DNA of 64,000 nt, from positions 534,306-598,305 of the forward strand of contig NZ_LPUT01000001.1 of NCBI RefSeq assembly GCF_001563475.1, written 5' to 3'. The number at the start of each line of letters is the position of its first letter. Positions within the stretch are counted from its first letter, which is position 1. Below are positions 37,782-47,157 of this stretch, in pieces. The notes beneath the pieces were generated by a model. The model saw nothing but the letters and a program-made list of their open reading frames with translations, had not been told where the DNA came from and made no database searches. The position numbers were made by a program, and so were the translations under genes. The DNA is from Sporosarcina sp. HYO08 (GTDB lineage: Bacteria; Bacillota; Bacilli; Bacillales_A; Planococcaceae).

Positions 37782-38294
37782 TTGAGCAGGCAGGAGGAAC
37801 TGTACTTATTTTTGCATGAAAAAACAGCAATTATTTTTAAGTATTTAATTAAAAATGGCGCAAATCCCCGGGATGCTGAGGATATTATCCAAGAAGCTTT
37901 ATATAAATTTATTTTATATATTGATTCAGTCGATCCGAACAAAGCTTATAGTTGGCTATTTCGAGTAGCAATTAACCAGTACTATGACTTATGTCGCAAG
38001 CAGCAAAAAGAGGTGAATGTGTCTTTCGAGGATTTTGATCTCGTAGACGATTCATTCTTACCAGAAGAATATGTTCAACAGACGGAGATGAAAAAGGAAA
38101 TTTATAACATACTGAATCGGCTTTCTCCCTTACATAAACAATTACTCCTGTTGAAGTACGTGCTTGGATTAAGTTACAAAGAAATTGCCCAGATGCTTGA
38201 TTTAAATCCTGGAACGTTGAAAACCTATTTATTTCGTGCCAGACAATCTTTTAAAAAACTGTATGAGGAGGAGGGAAAACATGACAGAGACTAA
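37782..38294 (+). CDS. ECF-type RNA polymerase sigma factor
   Basis: 170 residues with region 2 (ANPRDAEDIIQEALYKFILY, about 27-46, and SWLFRVAINQYYDLCRK) and region 4 (LSPLHKQLLLLKYVLGLSYKEIAQMLDLNPGTLKTYLFRARQ, about 112-155). The TTG start follows GGGAGGTG. The last 14 nt overlap the next gene, which has the look of a membrane anti-sigma factor. The stimulus is unknown; cell-envelope stress is common for such pairs. Confidence 0.88.
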   Translation: MSRQEELYLFLHEKTAIIFKYLIKNGANPRDAEDIIQEALYKFILYIDSVDPNKAYSWLFRVAINQYYDLCRKQQKEVNVSFEDFDLVDDSFLPEEYVQQTEMKKEIYNILNRLSPLHKQLLLLKYVLGLSYKEIAQMLDLNPGTLKTYLFRARQSFKKLYEEEGKHDRD

Positions 38295-39279
38295 AAAGGA
38301 ACAGGAATTGAATGATTTATTCGAAGGGAATTCAGTAGGTAATATTGCTGGGATAGTGAAAAAGGCAAAAAGAAAAACCATTTTACGCAATATCCTGATC
38401 TCTTTATTAGTGGTACTTTTTCTCTGTTTCACTGTAAGTTTTTCTTGGCTATTTACGATAAGAGGGAGTCAAGAAAAAGCATTGCGTGATATTGAATTGT
38501 TTGGTCAAATTACGAATCCAAACGTTGAGGAATTAGGCAGCCAGAATGAATCGAATGGTGTATTTGAGGGGATTTTAACTTTTAATCGCTACAAAGAGGT
38601 TGAAGGAATTCCAGTAGATTGGAGTAATTACATACTGACGTATAGCCTGTTTGGAGGAGTAAGTCGTTTTACGGGTAATCATTCTCCTATCCAGATAGAA
38701 GATAAAGTGGATGGGCTCGTAAGGTACTACGACCGTGAGACAAAGCAAAGGATGATGAGTTTTTATCATCCAGATGTGAAATACAGTCAAATTCGTAACG
38801 ACTTAAATAGCTTAAATCATTTCGCAGATGACGCTTTGGTCGAACTAGGGGTTTCATTTAACCAAAAATATACACCGGAAGAAGTACGTAAATTAATTCC
38901 AGAGAATCTAACGCTTAAATGGTACTGGGTAGATACTTATTCGGAAAAAGACATTGAATGGTTAAATGATAAGAATGATGATTTACCTGAACTCGCTACT
39001 CAAATTTATGGGTTTGCAGCAAACCCTGTTCATTCTTCAATGAGTGAAGAAGATTTTATTGAGAATGTACAAAGGGGTTTAACTTATAAAAATGGAAAAT
39101 ATTTTAGGGAATTTAATCGTATATCGAACAACCTAAAAGGAGATTCTGCCGAAATAGTTGGAGAAAACATTGGGATCATAGGTGTGGTGATCACAGGAAC
39201 AGCATCGGATTTAGTCGAGTTAAATGGTGTAGATATGATTCGGGCATCTGTGCTGGGGGTCACGATTAAACCAGACTGA
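38281..39279 (+). CDS. Membrane anti-sigma factor, sigma-regulator N/C domain type
   Basis: 332 residues. The cytoplasmic N-terminus (about 1-40) leads to a single transmembrane helix (NILISLLVVLFLCFTVSFSW, about 39-58) and a large extracytoplasmic domain. The layout and C-terminal sequence (IIGVVITGTASDLVELNG) resemble Sigma_reg_N/Sigma_reg_C proteins of Bacillales. ATG at 38281 has GAGGAGGG upstream and overlaps the sigma gene. It probably holds the ECF sigma factor inactive at the membrane. Confidence 0.78.
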   Translation: MTETKKEQELNDLFEGNSVGNIAGIVKKAKRKTILRNILISLLVVLFLCFTVSFSWLFTIRGSQEKALRDIELFGQITNPNVEELGSQNESNGVFEGILTFNRYKEVEGIPVDWSNYILTYSLFGGVSRFTGNHSPIQIEDKVDGLVRYYDRETKQRMMSFYHPDVKYSQIRNDLNSLNHFADDALVELGVSFNQKYTPEEVRKLIPENLTLKWYWVDTYSEKDIEWLNDKNDDLPELATQIYGFAANPVHSSMSEEDFIENVQRGLTYKNGKYFREFNRISNNLKGDSAEIVGENIGIIGVVITGTASDLVELNGVDMIRASVLGVTIKPD

Positions 39280-39334
39280 AGATCTATTTTTATAACAAAG
39301 TTTGTAATTAAAGTAACAGGTGCTTTAGTTCAAG

Positions 39335-39362
39335 TAAAGGGGCTCTTTGGGCTCCTTTTTGT
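39335..39362 (+). terminator. Probable terminator after the anti-sigma gene
   Basis: GGGGCTC and GGGCTCC pair, with G-T wobbles, around a TTT loop, followed by TTTTTG. Confidence 0.5.
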
Positions 39363-39473
39363 GTTGCGGAAAACTAGTGAAGAACTTAAGTGGAAATTTG
39401 TTGCGGTAAAAAATCGAATGTTCTGCTAAACTTCTAATAGATATTGGCTTCAATGAACAGGAGGTCTAACTTG

Positions 39474-39653
39474 ATGGCGAGAGACAAAAAAGAAAAACGG
39501 GAAAGAAATCCTATGATAATTTTTGCTGATGCCGTTAATCGTTCAATGGTTGGTGACCCAAATGCATTAGGAAATGGTGGCTGTCTTACGAAAATTATTA
39601 CATTGGTTATTCTTGTTATTGGATTGTTGATCCTTTCTCGATGTTCCTACTAA
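39474..39653 (+). CDS. Small membrane protein, DUF6366-like
   Basis: 59 residues. The charged head MARDKKEKRERNPM and a FADAVNRSMVGDPN-like segment are followed by a C-terminal hydrophobic helix. The pattern (KRERNPMxxxxDAxNR) recalls DUF6366 proteins of Firmicutes; the assignment is tentative. ATG at 39474 follows GGAGG; an in-frame ATG at 39444 lacks a ribosome site. Confidence 0.6.
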   Translation: MARDKKEKRERNPMIIFADAVNRSMVGDPNALGNGGCLTKIITLVILVIGLLILSRCSY

Positions 39654-39716
39654 TGGGGAGTTTCATTTAATAAACCCTAATTTCAAGATTATACTTATTT
39701 TAAGGGGGAGTGACCG

Positions 39717-40400
39717 TTGCAAAATATTGGGATTCTTTCATTAAATATCGGCAAACCACGTAATTTGCAGTTCGGGAAAAGGGAAGTGACGACGGGTATT
39801 CATAAAACTCCGGTTTCGTCGCCCGTTTTTTTGTCCACATTGAATTTTACCGGCGACGGTCAAGGCGATCTGGTTCATCACGGCGGTGTCGAAAAAGCTG
39901 TCTGTGTTTATCCGTCAGAGCATTACCCATATTGGGAAAAGACGTTAGGAAAGCCATTGGATGCAGGGGCATTCGGCGAAAACTTGACGCTTCAGGGGTT
40001 GACGGAGGATGAGGTGCATATCGGGGATTCTTTCAAAATTGGCGAAGCGGTCGTACAAGTAAGTCAGCCGCGTCAACCTTGCTACAAATTATCACTCGTC
40101 CACGAACGGAAAGACATGTCTTTACTTGTCCAACATACAGGGTATACCGGATTCTATTTCCGTGTATTAAAAGAAGGAATGGTCTCCCCAACAGACGTGT
40201 TGGTGCGTATTTCACAGCCAGCTTTGACGATTACTGTGACAGAGGCGAACCAGCTCATGTATCATGATCAGAACAACTTGGAGGGAATTCGGAAGTTGCT
40301 AGAGGTGAATGAGTTGTCGGAAAGTTGGAGAAAAACATTTCAAAAACGACTTAGTGGCAATGAGGTAGATACGAGCGAACGATTGACGGGGAATAAATGA
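39717..40400 (+). CDS. MOSC domain protein (YiiM-like)
   Basis: 227 residues. The MOSC fold (about 30-170) shows GDGQGDLVHHGGVEKAVCVY, AFGENLTLQG and QPRQPCYKLS with the conserved Cys that binds molybdenum cofactor. A C-terminal three-helix extension (3-alpha type) follows. Relatives such as YiiM reduce N-hydroxylated compounds with Moco. The TTG start follows GGGGGAGTG. It stands alone. Confidence 0.88.
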   Translation: MQNIGILSLNIGKPRNLQFGKREVTTGIHKTPVSSPVFLSTLNFTGDGQGDLVHHGGVEKAVCVYPSEHYPYWEKTLGKPLDAGAFGENLTLQGLTEDEVHIGDSFKIGEAVVQVSQPRQPCYKLSLVHERKDMSLLVQHTGYTGFYFRVLKEGMVSPTDVLVRISQPALTITVTEANQLMYHDQNNLEGIRKLLEVNELSESWRKTFQKRLSGNEVDTSERLTGNK

Positions 40401-40650
40401 TGAAAAGTTCCGAACTAACAATAAGCGAAAACAACAACTCGATAGAATTGAAAAGAAAATCGATGAGCTAAATAAACAAACAAAAAGCAGCAATAGATAA
40501 GTAGGTCATACTTCAATAATCGAGCGTGATTATTAATGAAACAGCTATGAATGATCAGACTTTTTTGGAAATTAAATGTAAATCTCTGAGAAAGGAATTC
40601 TTCGAAATGATTTCCTGAGTGCATAGGGAAGGAAAGAGAGGCAATTCAAT

Positions 40651-41058
40651 ATGACAACAAACTATAAAGAGACATTTGACCGTTTTTCTCTCTACTTTTT
40701 AGCGATTTTAATTTCTCCCGTACTCTTTGGAGGGATCTTGGCAACTTATTCGATTATAGCTTTTCAAGACTCTTGGAGTTTTGGTCCAACTGTCTTGGTA
40801 GTAGCTCTTTATTCGTTTCCGTTCTTTGCGTTTGCAGCATTTCCCGTTTCATTGTACATCGACTTTTCCGCAAGAACCAAAAATTACTCGAATAGGGTAA
40901 AGACACTTTTATATGCAGGTTTCGGCAGTTTGGCGGGGCTTCTAGCGAGCGTTGTTCTATATGATCTTTTTCCGACAATTTTCATGTTCATATTCGGTAT
41001 GTTAGGTGGAGTCATTCATTTTTCCGTATTGGCACTAATAAAAAAGTTTATCAAGTAG
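40651..41058 (+). CDS. Hypothetical four-helix membrane protein
   Basis: 135 residues with four hydrophobic helices (about 12-35, 45-68, 85-105, 108-130) and a basic tail. No family recognised. ATG at 40651 is preceded by GGAAAGAGAGG. The gap before it (40400-40650) holds a start-less fragment of charged coiled-coil sequence (around 40425-40500). Confidence 0.65.
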   Translation: MTTNYKETFDRFSLYFLAILISPVLFGGILATYSIIAFQDSWSFGPTVLVVALYSFPFFAFAAFPVSLYIDFSARTKNYSNRVKTLLYAGFGSLAGLLASVVLYDLFPTIFMFIFGMLGGVIHFSVLALIKKFIK

Positions 41059-41193
41059 TAGCAGCGTTTTTAGCCATTTATCAGGACACCGTTTTTGAAG
41101 GCATGGTTCATAATTCTCCACAAATGGGCGACTTACTTGAATAAGGATAGTACGAATAGACATGGGTAAAATAATACAAAAAATGAATAAAGG

Positions 41194-41733
41194 GTGATTT
41201 ACCTGAACAAGTTTATTCTGCTTATACTTATGTGTACTGTGATTGGTGGAGCATATTACGGAAAAGTACATGCAAACTCTAAATTCCAACCTCGAACTAT
41301 TGAAGAAAGTTATCTTGAAATTGGATATAAACCTGTCGGGGAAGCTTTAAGAGATTTTGAACACCATTATAAACAGAATTTACAGTTGCCATTAAGAGTC
41401 TCTCCTGTTATCTTTACTCACGTATTTGCACGATTTAATGAAGGGGACGGCAAAGATATTTTTGAAATGGAGTTCATAAATGAACAATCACCAAAGAATA
41501 ATTTCATGATTAATGTGGCAGTCAAGGATAGTTTCAAGATACTGGATAAAGAAGTTACAAAGGAATTTAGACTCAAGGGTGGAAACACTGCATACTTGTT
41601 GAGCACAGGAGGTACAATCTTATTGGTTTTTGAAAAAGATAATTTGCAATACAGGTTTAGTGTAGATAAAAGAATGTCCGAAAAGATTACTCCTGAAACT
41701 TTAGTTCGGATAGCTAATTCTATTGATTATTAA
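41194..41733 (+). CDS. Hypothetical secreted protein
   Basis: About 179 residues with an N-terminal signal sequence (MIYLNKFILLILMCTVIGGA) and a mature domain rich in alternating strands. No family recognised. The GTG at 41194 lies inside the AAAGGGTGA ribosome site, so translation may begin at the CTG at 41203 instead. A rare CTG start cannot be proved from sequence. Confidence 0.6.
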   Translation: MIYLNKFILLILMCTVIGGAYYGKVHANSKFQPRTIEESYLEIGYKPVGEALRDFEHHYKQNLQLPLRVSPVIFTHVFARFNEGDGKDIFEMEFINEQSPKNNFMINVAVKDSFKILDKEVTKEFRLKGGNTAYLLSTGGTILLVFEKDNLQYRFSVDKRMSEKITPETLVRIANSIDY

Positions 41734-41799
41734 ACACAAGTTAAACAATCGCCAAATCGTTAAAGAAAGAGTTTCAAAAGTTGATGGAAGCAAGGGAAA

Positions 41800-41987
41800 C
41801 AAGTTGGTTTTATAGGCGTTATAAAAAAACGAACTTCATTCTATTTGCTATTTCGTCATCCAGGTGTTATTCTTAAGAAGAATTATTTTTGTTTATCAGA
41901 TCGAGAATATATTTTGTTTTTCGTCTAAGGTATTTGAGCAAGGATAGTAACATTTTGTGTGGAGATCCGCACTAGGAGGCAATAATT
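41800..41987 (+). promoter_or_regulatory. Promoter and 5' leader of the cold-shock gene
   Basis: The 190 bp before the csp gene include AT-rich, hairpin-prone sequence and end in an AGGAGG site 10 nt before the ATG. Long structured leaders are usual for csp mRNAs. Confidence 0.4.
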
Positions 41988-42188
41988 ATGGAACAAGGTA
42001 CAGTTAAGTGGTTTAATGCAGAAAAAGGTTTTGGATTCATCGAGCGTGAAGCAGGAGAAGACGTATTCGTACATTTCTCAGCAATTCAAAGCGAAGGTTT
42101 CAAATCTTTAGACGAAGGTCAAAGTGTAACATTTGAAATTGAGCAAGGACAACGTGGCCTACAAGCTACAAACGTTCAAAAAGCTTAA
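41988..42188 (+). CDS. cspA: Cold-shock protein (CspA/CspB family)
   Basis: 66 residues forming a single OB-fold. The RNA-binding motifs RNP1 (KGFGFIE) and RNP2 (VFVHFSAI) are complete. It binds single-stranded RNA and DNA and acts as an RNA chaperone. The ribosome site AGGAGG is strong. A terminator follows closely. Confidence 0.96.
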   Translation: MEQGTVKWFNAEKGFGFIEREAGEDVFVHFSAIQSEGFKSLDEGQSVTFEIEQGQRGLQATNVQKA

Positions 42189-42201
42189 TAATAGCTAGGA
42201 A

Positions 42202-42227
42202 AAGACCCTACTCGTAGGGTCTTTTTT
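42202..42227 (+). terminator. Terminator after the cold-shock gene
   Basis: AAGACCCTAC (42202-42211) pairs with GTAGGGTCTT (42214-42223), with a T-run. Confidence 0.9.
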
Positions 42228-42256
42228 ATGTACTTGTTTTAAATGGGGTTTAACAT

Positions 42257-42313
42257 AAAGTCATCATTGAGCGAACAGTTTCCATTCACTGTTGGCTTTT
42301 ACGCTTTTCACCA
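42257..42313 (+). repeat. Copy 1 of a 57-bp terminator-like repeat
   Basis: This segment, from AAAGTCATCATTGAGCGAAC to the cacc after ACGCTTTT, is nearly the same as 48135-48195. It contains the hairpin GCGAACAGT/CACTGTTGGC and a T-rich tail. Confidence 0.8.
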
Positions 42314-42595
42314 TCTGAATATGATCAAAATAAGATTTAAGCAGGTCACAGTGACGTTAGAAAAAATGAGGAAAGCGATGAGTTATACAGGAGATTGTCA
42401 ATTTTATAAAAAATGGAATCTGATAGGAAAAAGATGATCAATCATCCATGTAAATTTTTTGAGTGCATACGAACTTTCAATTTGATCTATTTGTATACAG
42501 TGAAAAATGAGGTTGACAATTTACTTTTTTCTGTCTATACTAATTTTCAATCAACTAAATATTTAAAAATATCCATTTGTTACAACTACATATAT
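42314..42595. other. AT-rich leader region before the S-box
   Basis: No gene seen. Promoter-like sequence TTGACA (42514-42519) followed by TATACT (42535-42540) lies just before the riboswitch and is the probable transcription start region for the sulfur operon. Confidence 0.5.
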
Positions 42596-42750
42596 CTCTT
42601 ATTAAGAGTGGCGGAGGGAATAGGCCCGAAGAAGCCCGGCAACCATCAGGTGAATTGATCTGAAAAGGTGCTACATCCTACAGGTGAACTGGACCTGGAA
42701 GATAAGAGGAGGAATTTTCAACCCTCTTCTTATGACGAAGAGGGTTTTTC
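42596..42750 (+). ncRNA. SAM-I (S-box) riboswitch with terminator/antiterminator
   Basis: The conserved core is present: AAGAGTGGCGGAGGGA, GGCCCGAAGAAGCCCGGCAACC and GGTGCTACATCCTACAGG. P1 is CTCTTAT (42596-42602) with ATAAGAG (42702-42708). The antiterminator can form between 42702-42712 and 42723-42733, and the terminator stem is 42721-42729 with 42737-42745 plus a T-run. High SAM should stop transcription of the downstream transporter genes. Confidence 0.93.
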
Positions 42751-42872
42751 TATTTGAATTAATAAAAAAAGGGTTTTTCTATTTTAATTCCGAGTATACA
42801 AATAAGATAAATTATAATTATGTGATATTGAAATGAACTTCAATATAAAAATAACTTTAGGAGGAAATCAAA

Positions 42873-43856
42873 ATGAGAAAATGGATTGCATTTTTAGTAA
42901 TCGCCGTCGGGACAGCATTCATGATGACAGCTTGTTCAGCCGCCAAAGGAGAAGAAAAAAATAAGCTGAAAAAAGTCGTGTTGGATTATGCCTATTATTC
43001 GCCAACGAGCTTGGCGCTGAAAGAGTTTGGCTGGGCGGAAGAAGTGTTTGAAGAAGAGGGAATTGAAGTGGAATGGGTGCTTAGCCAAGGAAGCAATAAA
43101 GCGCTTGAGTTCTTAAATTCTAAAAGTGTCGATTTCGGTTCGACGGCTGGAGCTGCTGCATTAATTGCCAAATCGAACGGTTCACCAATTGAATCGGTCT
43201 ATATCTATTCGAAACCGGAATGGACGGCGCTTGTGGCGACAGATGATTCAGAAATTACATCCGTCGACCAATTGAAAGGAAAGAAAGTGGCTGCAACATT
43301 AGGAACGGATCCCTATATTTTTCTTCTCCGATCGTTACAGGAAGTAGGTTTGTCATCGAAGGATTTAGAAATTGTGAACTTACAGCACTCCGATGGCGCG
43401 AACGCCCTTTTAACGGGCCAAGTCGATGCGTGGGCAGGTTTAGATCCGCATATGGCAAAAGTTGAAGTCGATTCTGGCGCGAACTTATTCCTGCGCGATC
43501 ATGATAAAAATACGTACGGAACATTGAATGTACGCACTGAATTTGCGGAACAACATCCAGAAGTCGTTGAAAAAGTCATTGAGGCATATGAAAAAGCACG
43601 GAAATGGGTGATCGAAAATCCAGAGAAAGCTGCGGAAATTCTAGCGAAAGAAGCAGATATGCCAGCGGAAGTAGCTCAAAAGAGTTTAGGACGTAATGAT
43701 TTTTCCGATCCAATTCCTGGTGAGAAGCAAATCGATGCGTTACAAGCAGCCGGTGAAGTGTTGCAGTCGGAAAATGTGATTAAAGACAATGTAGATGTTG
43801 AAAAAACTGTTAAAGAATTGATCATCGATCGATATGCAAAAAAAGTAATCGAATGA
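42873..43856 (+). CDS. Sulfonate/nitrate/taurine-type ABC transporter substrate-binding lipoprotein (SsuA-like)
   Basis: 327 residues. The lipoprotein signal ends with MTAC (Cys21). The mature protein has the NMT1/SsuA fold, with DYAYYSPTSLALKEFGW near residues 36-52 and SVDFGSTAGAAALIAKSNG. It binds a small anionic solute outside the membrane. The S-box upstream points to a sulfur compound, such as an alkanesulfonate or a methionine-related acid. The true ligand is not determined. The start ATG follows AGGAGG. Confidence 0.88.
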   Translation: MRKWIAFLVIAVGTAFMMTACSAAKGEEKNKLKKVVLDYAYYSPTSLALKEFGWAEEVFEEEGIEVEWVLSQGSNKALEFLNSKSVDFGSTAGAAALIAKSNGSPIESVYIYSKPEWTALVATDDSEITSVDQLKGKKVAATLGTDPYIFLLRSLQEVGLSSKDLEIVNLQHSDGANALLTGQVDAWAGLDPHMAKVEVDSGANLFLRDHDKNTYGTLNVRTEFAEQHPEVVEKVIEAYEKARKWVIENPEKAAEILAKEADMPAEVAQKSLGRNDFSDPIPGEKQIDALQAAGEVLQSENVIKDNVDVEKTVKELIIDRYAKKVIE

Positions 43857-43872
43857 AATAGGGGGAAAAGAC

Positions 43873-44715
43873 ATGACGGTCAAAATGGACACAAAAGAAG
43901 CGCTTAACACGCAGGAAAGAAAAAAAATGGGTAGGTTTGGCGCTGATTTGAAAAAAGCGAGGGGATTTGCGCTCGGCCTACTCATTCCGTTCATTCTTTT
44001 AGTCGTTTGGGAAGCAACTGTTCGTTTCAACTGGGTCGATGCTTATGTCTTTCCCGCTCCGACAATCATTTTGCAAAAAATTGTTGAGTTAGCGCAAGAA
44101 GGCACGCTATGGGGGCATGTGGGCATCACTTTCTTTCGGGTGATCATCGGGTTTTTAGCAGGAACAATTGCCGCGGTTGTTTTGGGATCCATTGTCGGTT
44201 ATTTTAAATGGTTTGAGCAGCTGATGGATCCGTTACTTCAAGCATTTCGCTCGATTCCATCATTGGCTTGGGTTCCATTGTTTATTCTTTGGATGGGAAT
44301 TGGCGAGCCGTCCAAAGTGATGTTAATAGCCGTCGGTGTGTTCTTCCCAATCTATTTGAATATCGTTTCAGGCATTCAAGGGGTCGATCGTAAGTTAATC
44401 GAAGTTGGTAAGATTTATCACTTTACGCCGTTGCAAATTGTTCGTCGTATTATCTTTCCCGCTTCACTGCCATCGTTTCTCGTCGGTTTACGCAGTGGCG
44501 TCGGATTAGGTTGGATGTTCGTCGTTGCCGCCGAGTTGATGGGCGCCAGTCAAGGGCTTGGATATTTGCTTGTCGTTGGTCAGAATACGTACTCGCCGGA
44601 GCTCATTATCGCCAGCATTATTTTATTTGCTTTGCTAGGGAAAGCGACCGATTCCCTATTGAAAACATTGGAGGCGCGCGCATTGAAGTGGCAAGACAAT
44701 TTACAAAACCAATAA
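43873..44715 (+). CDS. ABC transporter permease (SsuC/TauC type)
   Basis: 280 residues with six hydrophobic helices and the EAA loop for ATPase contact (EVGKIYHFTPLQIVRRIIFPASLPSFLVG, about 177-205). It follows the binding protein by 16 bp with a GGGGGAAAAG site. It belongs to the sulfonate/nitrate/taurine permease family. Confidence 0.92.
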   Translation: MTVKMDTKEALNTQERKKMGRFGADLKKARGFALGLLIPFILLVVWEATVRFNWVDAYVFPAPTIILQKIVELAQEGTLWGHVGITFFRVIIGFLAGTIAAVVLGSIVGYFKWFEQLMDPLLQAFRSIPSLAWVPLFILWMGIGEPSKVMLIAVGVFFPIYLNIVSGIQGVDRKLIEVGKIYHFTPLQIVRRIIFPASLPSFLVGLRSGVGLGWMFVVAAELMGASQGLGYLLVVGQNTYSPELIIASIILFALLGKATDSLLKTLEARALKWQDNLQNQ

Positions 44716-44731
44716 TGAGGGAGGGGTTAGC

Positions 44732-45451
44732 ATGTTGGAGGTGAAACAAGCCACAAGGACATTCAATGATGGGCTTGCGGGATTCAAAAATATCTCATTT
44801 TCCATTCAAGAAGGGGAAACGGTTGGGATTTTGGGGACGAGTGGATGCGGGAAAAGTACACTTTTGCGCGTGCTATCGGGGCTGGACCAGAACTTTGAAG
44901 GGGCTATTGAAATAGCGGGTTTAGGAGAGCAGCCGATCGGCATGATTTTTCAAGAGCCAAGACTGATGCCTTGGCTGACGGTAAAAGAGAATATTCTTTT
45001 TGGTGTGAAAGAAACAAAGAGAAAACAAGTGAATATCCAGGATTATTTAGATCTTGTTGGCTTATCCGATTTTGGCGATTATTATCCAAAAGATTTGTCT
45101 GGCGGAATGGCGCAACGAACTGCCATTGCCCGCGCGCTCATCGGACAGCCGGATGTTTTGCTTCTCGACGAACCGTTTAGCGCACTGGATGCATTTACCA
45201 AAATGCAGCTGCAAGATTTATTGTTAAAAATTCAAAAGAAACGTTTAACGACGATGGTCATCGTAACGCATGACATTGACGAAGCGCTTTACTTATGCGA
45301 CCGGATTTTCATCCTTGGGGGCCAGCCCGGGACATTGCAAGCGCAATTACCGATTGAAACAGCGAAACCAAGGGATCGAGGCGATTCGTTTCTAGCAGCG
45401 AAAAAAGCAGACATATTAGCGTTATTACATATTGAAAAGGTGGTTGGTTAA
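44732..45451 (+). CDS. ABC transporter ATPase (SsuB/TauB type)
   Basis: 239 residues. Walker A GTSGCGKST (about 35-43), Q-loop FQEPRLMPW, signature LSGGMAQRTAIARAL, Walker B VLLLDEPFSALD and H-loop VTHDIDEAL are all present. Start at ATG 44732 after GGGAGGGG. The stop lies 2 nt before the ligase start. Confidence 0.94.
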   Translation: MLEVKQATRTFNDGLAGFKNISFSIQEGETVGILGTSGCGKSTLLRVLSGLDQNFEGAIEIAGLGEQPIGMIFQEPRLMPWLTVKENILFGVKETKRKQVNIQDYLDLVGLSDFGDYYPKDLSGGMAQRTAIARALIGQPDVLLLDEPFSALDAFTKMQLQDLLLKIQKKRLTTMVIVTHDIDEALYLCDRIFILGGQPGTLQAQLPIETAKPRDRGDSFLAAKKADILALLHIEKVVG

Positions 45452-45453
45452 AC

Positions 45454-47157
45454 GTGGCAAATGAAAAAGCGATTGATCCATATGAAGGAAACTATAATAT
45501 AACAGCTGATCTTCCCATCAGAGAGGATTTCTCGTGGAAAGACATTGAATCGAATTTCAGTTGGTCTGACACTGGAAAAGTGAATATGGCTTATGAATGT
45601 GTCGATCGCCATGTGGCGGAAGGGTTCGGGGAGAAAGTTGCGCTGCATTATATTGGGGAACATGAAGAATATACAGTAACGTACCGAGAGTTGAAAGAGC
45701 AATCCGATCTCTGGGCGACTGTTTTGAAAAAGCAAGGTGTGAAAAAAGGGGACTTCGTCTTTATCTTTTTGCCGAAACATCCCGATTGTCATATCGCCAT
45801 GCTCGCGGCGATCAAACTTGGGGCGGTAGCCGGACCGCTGTTTGAAGCGTTTATGGAAGATGCAGTGAAGGAGCGGATTGCGGATTGTGAAGGAACTTAT
45901 TTAATCGCTTCGCCGGAATTGGTGAAACGCGTGCCGCGAGCGGAATTGCCATCCCTCAAAACGGTTTTGATCACGGCGGAGCCGGAACAATGCCAGGGCG
46001 ATGAAATTTCTTTATTTGCGGAAGCGCGAGCTGTTGAAGCCGAAGAAAACATCACCGAATGGGTAGATCTTGAACATGCGCTCAATATTCATTATACGAG
46101 CGGTTCAACAGGCCGCCCGAAAGGAATTGTCCACGCGCATCGAGCCATGATCCAACAATACATTACAGGCAGATGGGTTTTGGATTTGAAAGAGGAGGAT
46201 GTCTATTGGTGCACGGCTCATCCAGGTTGGGTGACCGGAACCGTGTACGGTGTTTTCGCGCCATTGCTGAACCGTTCCACAATTGTCATTCACGGCGGTA
46301 GGTTCAATGCGGATGAATGGTATTCCGTGTTAGAGAAATTGGGTGTCTCCGTTTGGTATAGCGCGCCGACCGCGTTCAGAATGTTGATGGCGGAAGGGGA
46401 TGAAAAAACGGCATCCTATGATTTGTCAAAGATCCGGCATATTTTAAGCGTCGGTGAACCGTTAAATCCAGAAGTGATTCGTTGGGGGATTAAAACGTTA
46501 GCTACCCGCATCCATGATACGTGGTGGATGACAGAGACCGGAGCCCAGCTCATTGTCAACCTGCCATCCGATAAAATTATTCCAGGATCGATGGGCAGAC
46601 CATTTCCAGGCATTGAAGCCGCCATTTTGGGGGATGACGGTGAAAAGCTTGCACCTGGTGAAGTGGGTCATTTAGCATTGAAAGCCAATTGGCCGGCCAT
46701 TATGCGGGAAGTGTGGAAAGATCCTGCGAAGCATTCGACGTATTTTCCATTCGAAGGATGGTATGTGTCCGGTGATTTGGCAACGATCGATGACAATGGC
46801 TATATCTTCTTCCAAGGGCGAAGTGACGATATGATCAATTCTTCAGGCGAACGAATCGGCCCGTTTGAAGTCGAGAGTAAATTGATCGAACATCCAGCTG
46901 TTGCAGAAGTGGGCGTCATTGGAAAACCAGATGCGGTAAGAGGAGAAATCGTGAAGGCGTTTATCGTCTTAAAGAATGGCTATGAAGCAAGCGATGCGCT
47001 TCTGCAAGAGCTCCGCCAATTTGTGCGAAGCGGCCTTGCGGCTCATGCGGCGCCAAGAGAAATCGAGTTTTTGAAGGAATTGCCGAAAACACCGATTAGC
47101 GGAAAAATTCTTCGACGGGAATTAAAGGCGAGGGAACTTCAAAAAGTCAGCGTCTAA
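45454..47157 (+). CDS. AMP-forming acyl-CoA ligase (acetyl-CoA synthetase-like)
   Basis: 567 residues. The AMP-binding motif YTSGSTGRPKGIVH (about 212-225), WWMTETGAQ, GWYVSGDLA and the C-terminal PKTPISGKILRREL (with the acetylation-type Lys) are all conserved. Length is like B. subtilis AcsA rather than the 650-residue enzymes. The GTG start is coupled to the ATPase stop. Its presence in an S-box operon suggests it activates the imported compound, perhaps a sulfur-containing carboxylic acid. The substrate is unknown. Confidence 0.88.
   Translation: MANEKAIDPYEGNYNITADLPIREDFSWKDIESNFSWSDTGKVNMAYECVDRHVAEGFGEKVALHYIGEHEEYTVTYRELKEQSDLWATVLKKQGVKKGDFVFIFLPKHPDCHIAMLAAIKLGAVAGPLFEAFMEDAVKERIADCEGTYLIASPELVKRVPRAELPSLKTVLITAEPEQCQGDEISLFAEARAVEAEENITEWVDLEHALNIHYTSGSTGRPKGIVHAHRAMIQQYITGRWVLDLKEEDVYWCTAHPGWVTGTVYGVFAPLLNRSTIVIHGGRFNADEWYSVLEKLGVSVWYSAPTAFRMLMAEGDEKTASYDLSKIRHILSVGEPLNPEVIRWGIKTLATRIHDTWWMTETGAQLIVNLPSDKIIPGSMGRPFPGIEAAILGDDGEKLAPGEVGHLALKANWPAIMREVWKDPAKHSTYFPFEGWYVSGDLATIDDNGYIFFQGRSDDMINSSGERIGPFEVESKLIEHPAVAEVGVIGKPDAVRGEIVKAFIVLKNGYEASDALLQELRQFVRSGLAAHAAPREIEFLKELPKTPISGKILRRELKARELQKVSV

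Noticed and set aside
40400..40510. Charged coiled-coil frame after the MOSC gene
   Set aside because: No start codon in the frame and only about 30 residues; not supportable as a gene.
42243..42658. Short plus-strand frames ahead of and over the S-box
   Set aside because: They overlap the repeat and riboswitch structure and have no likely protein features.
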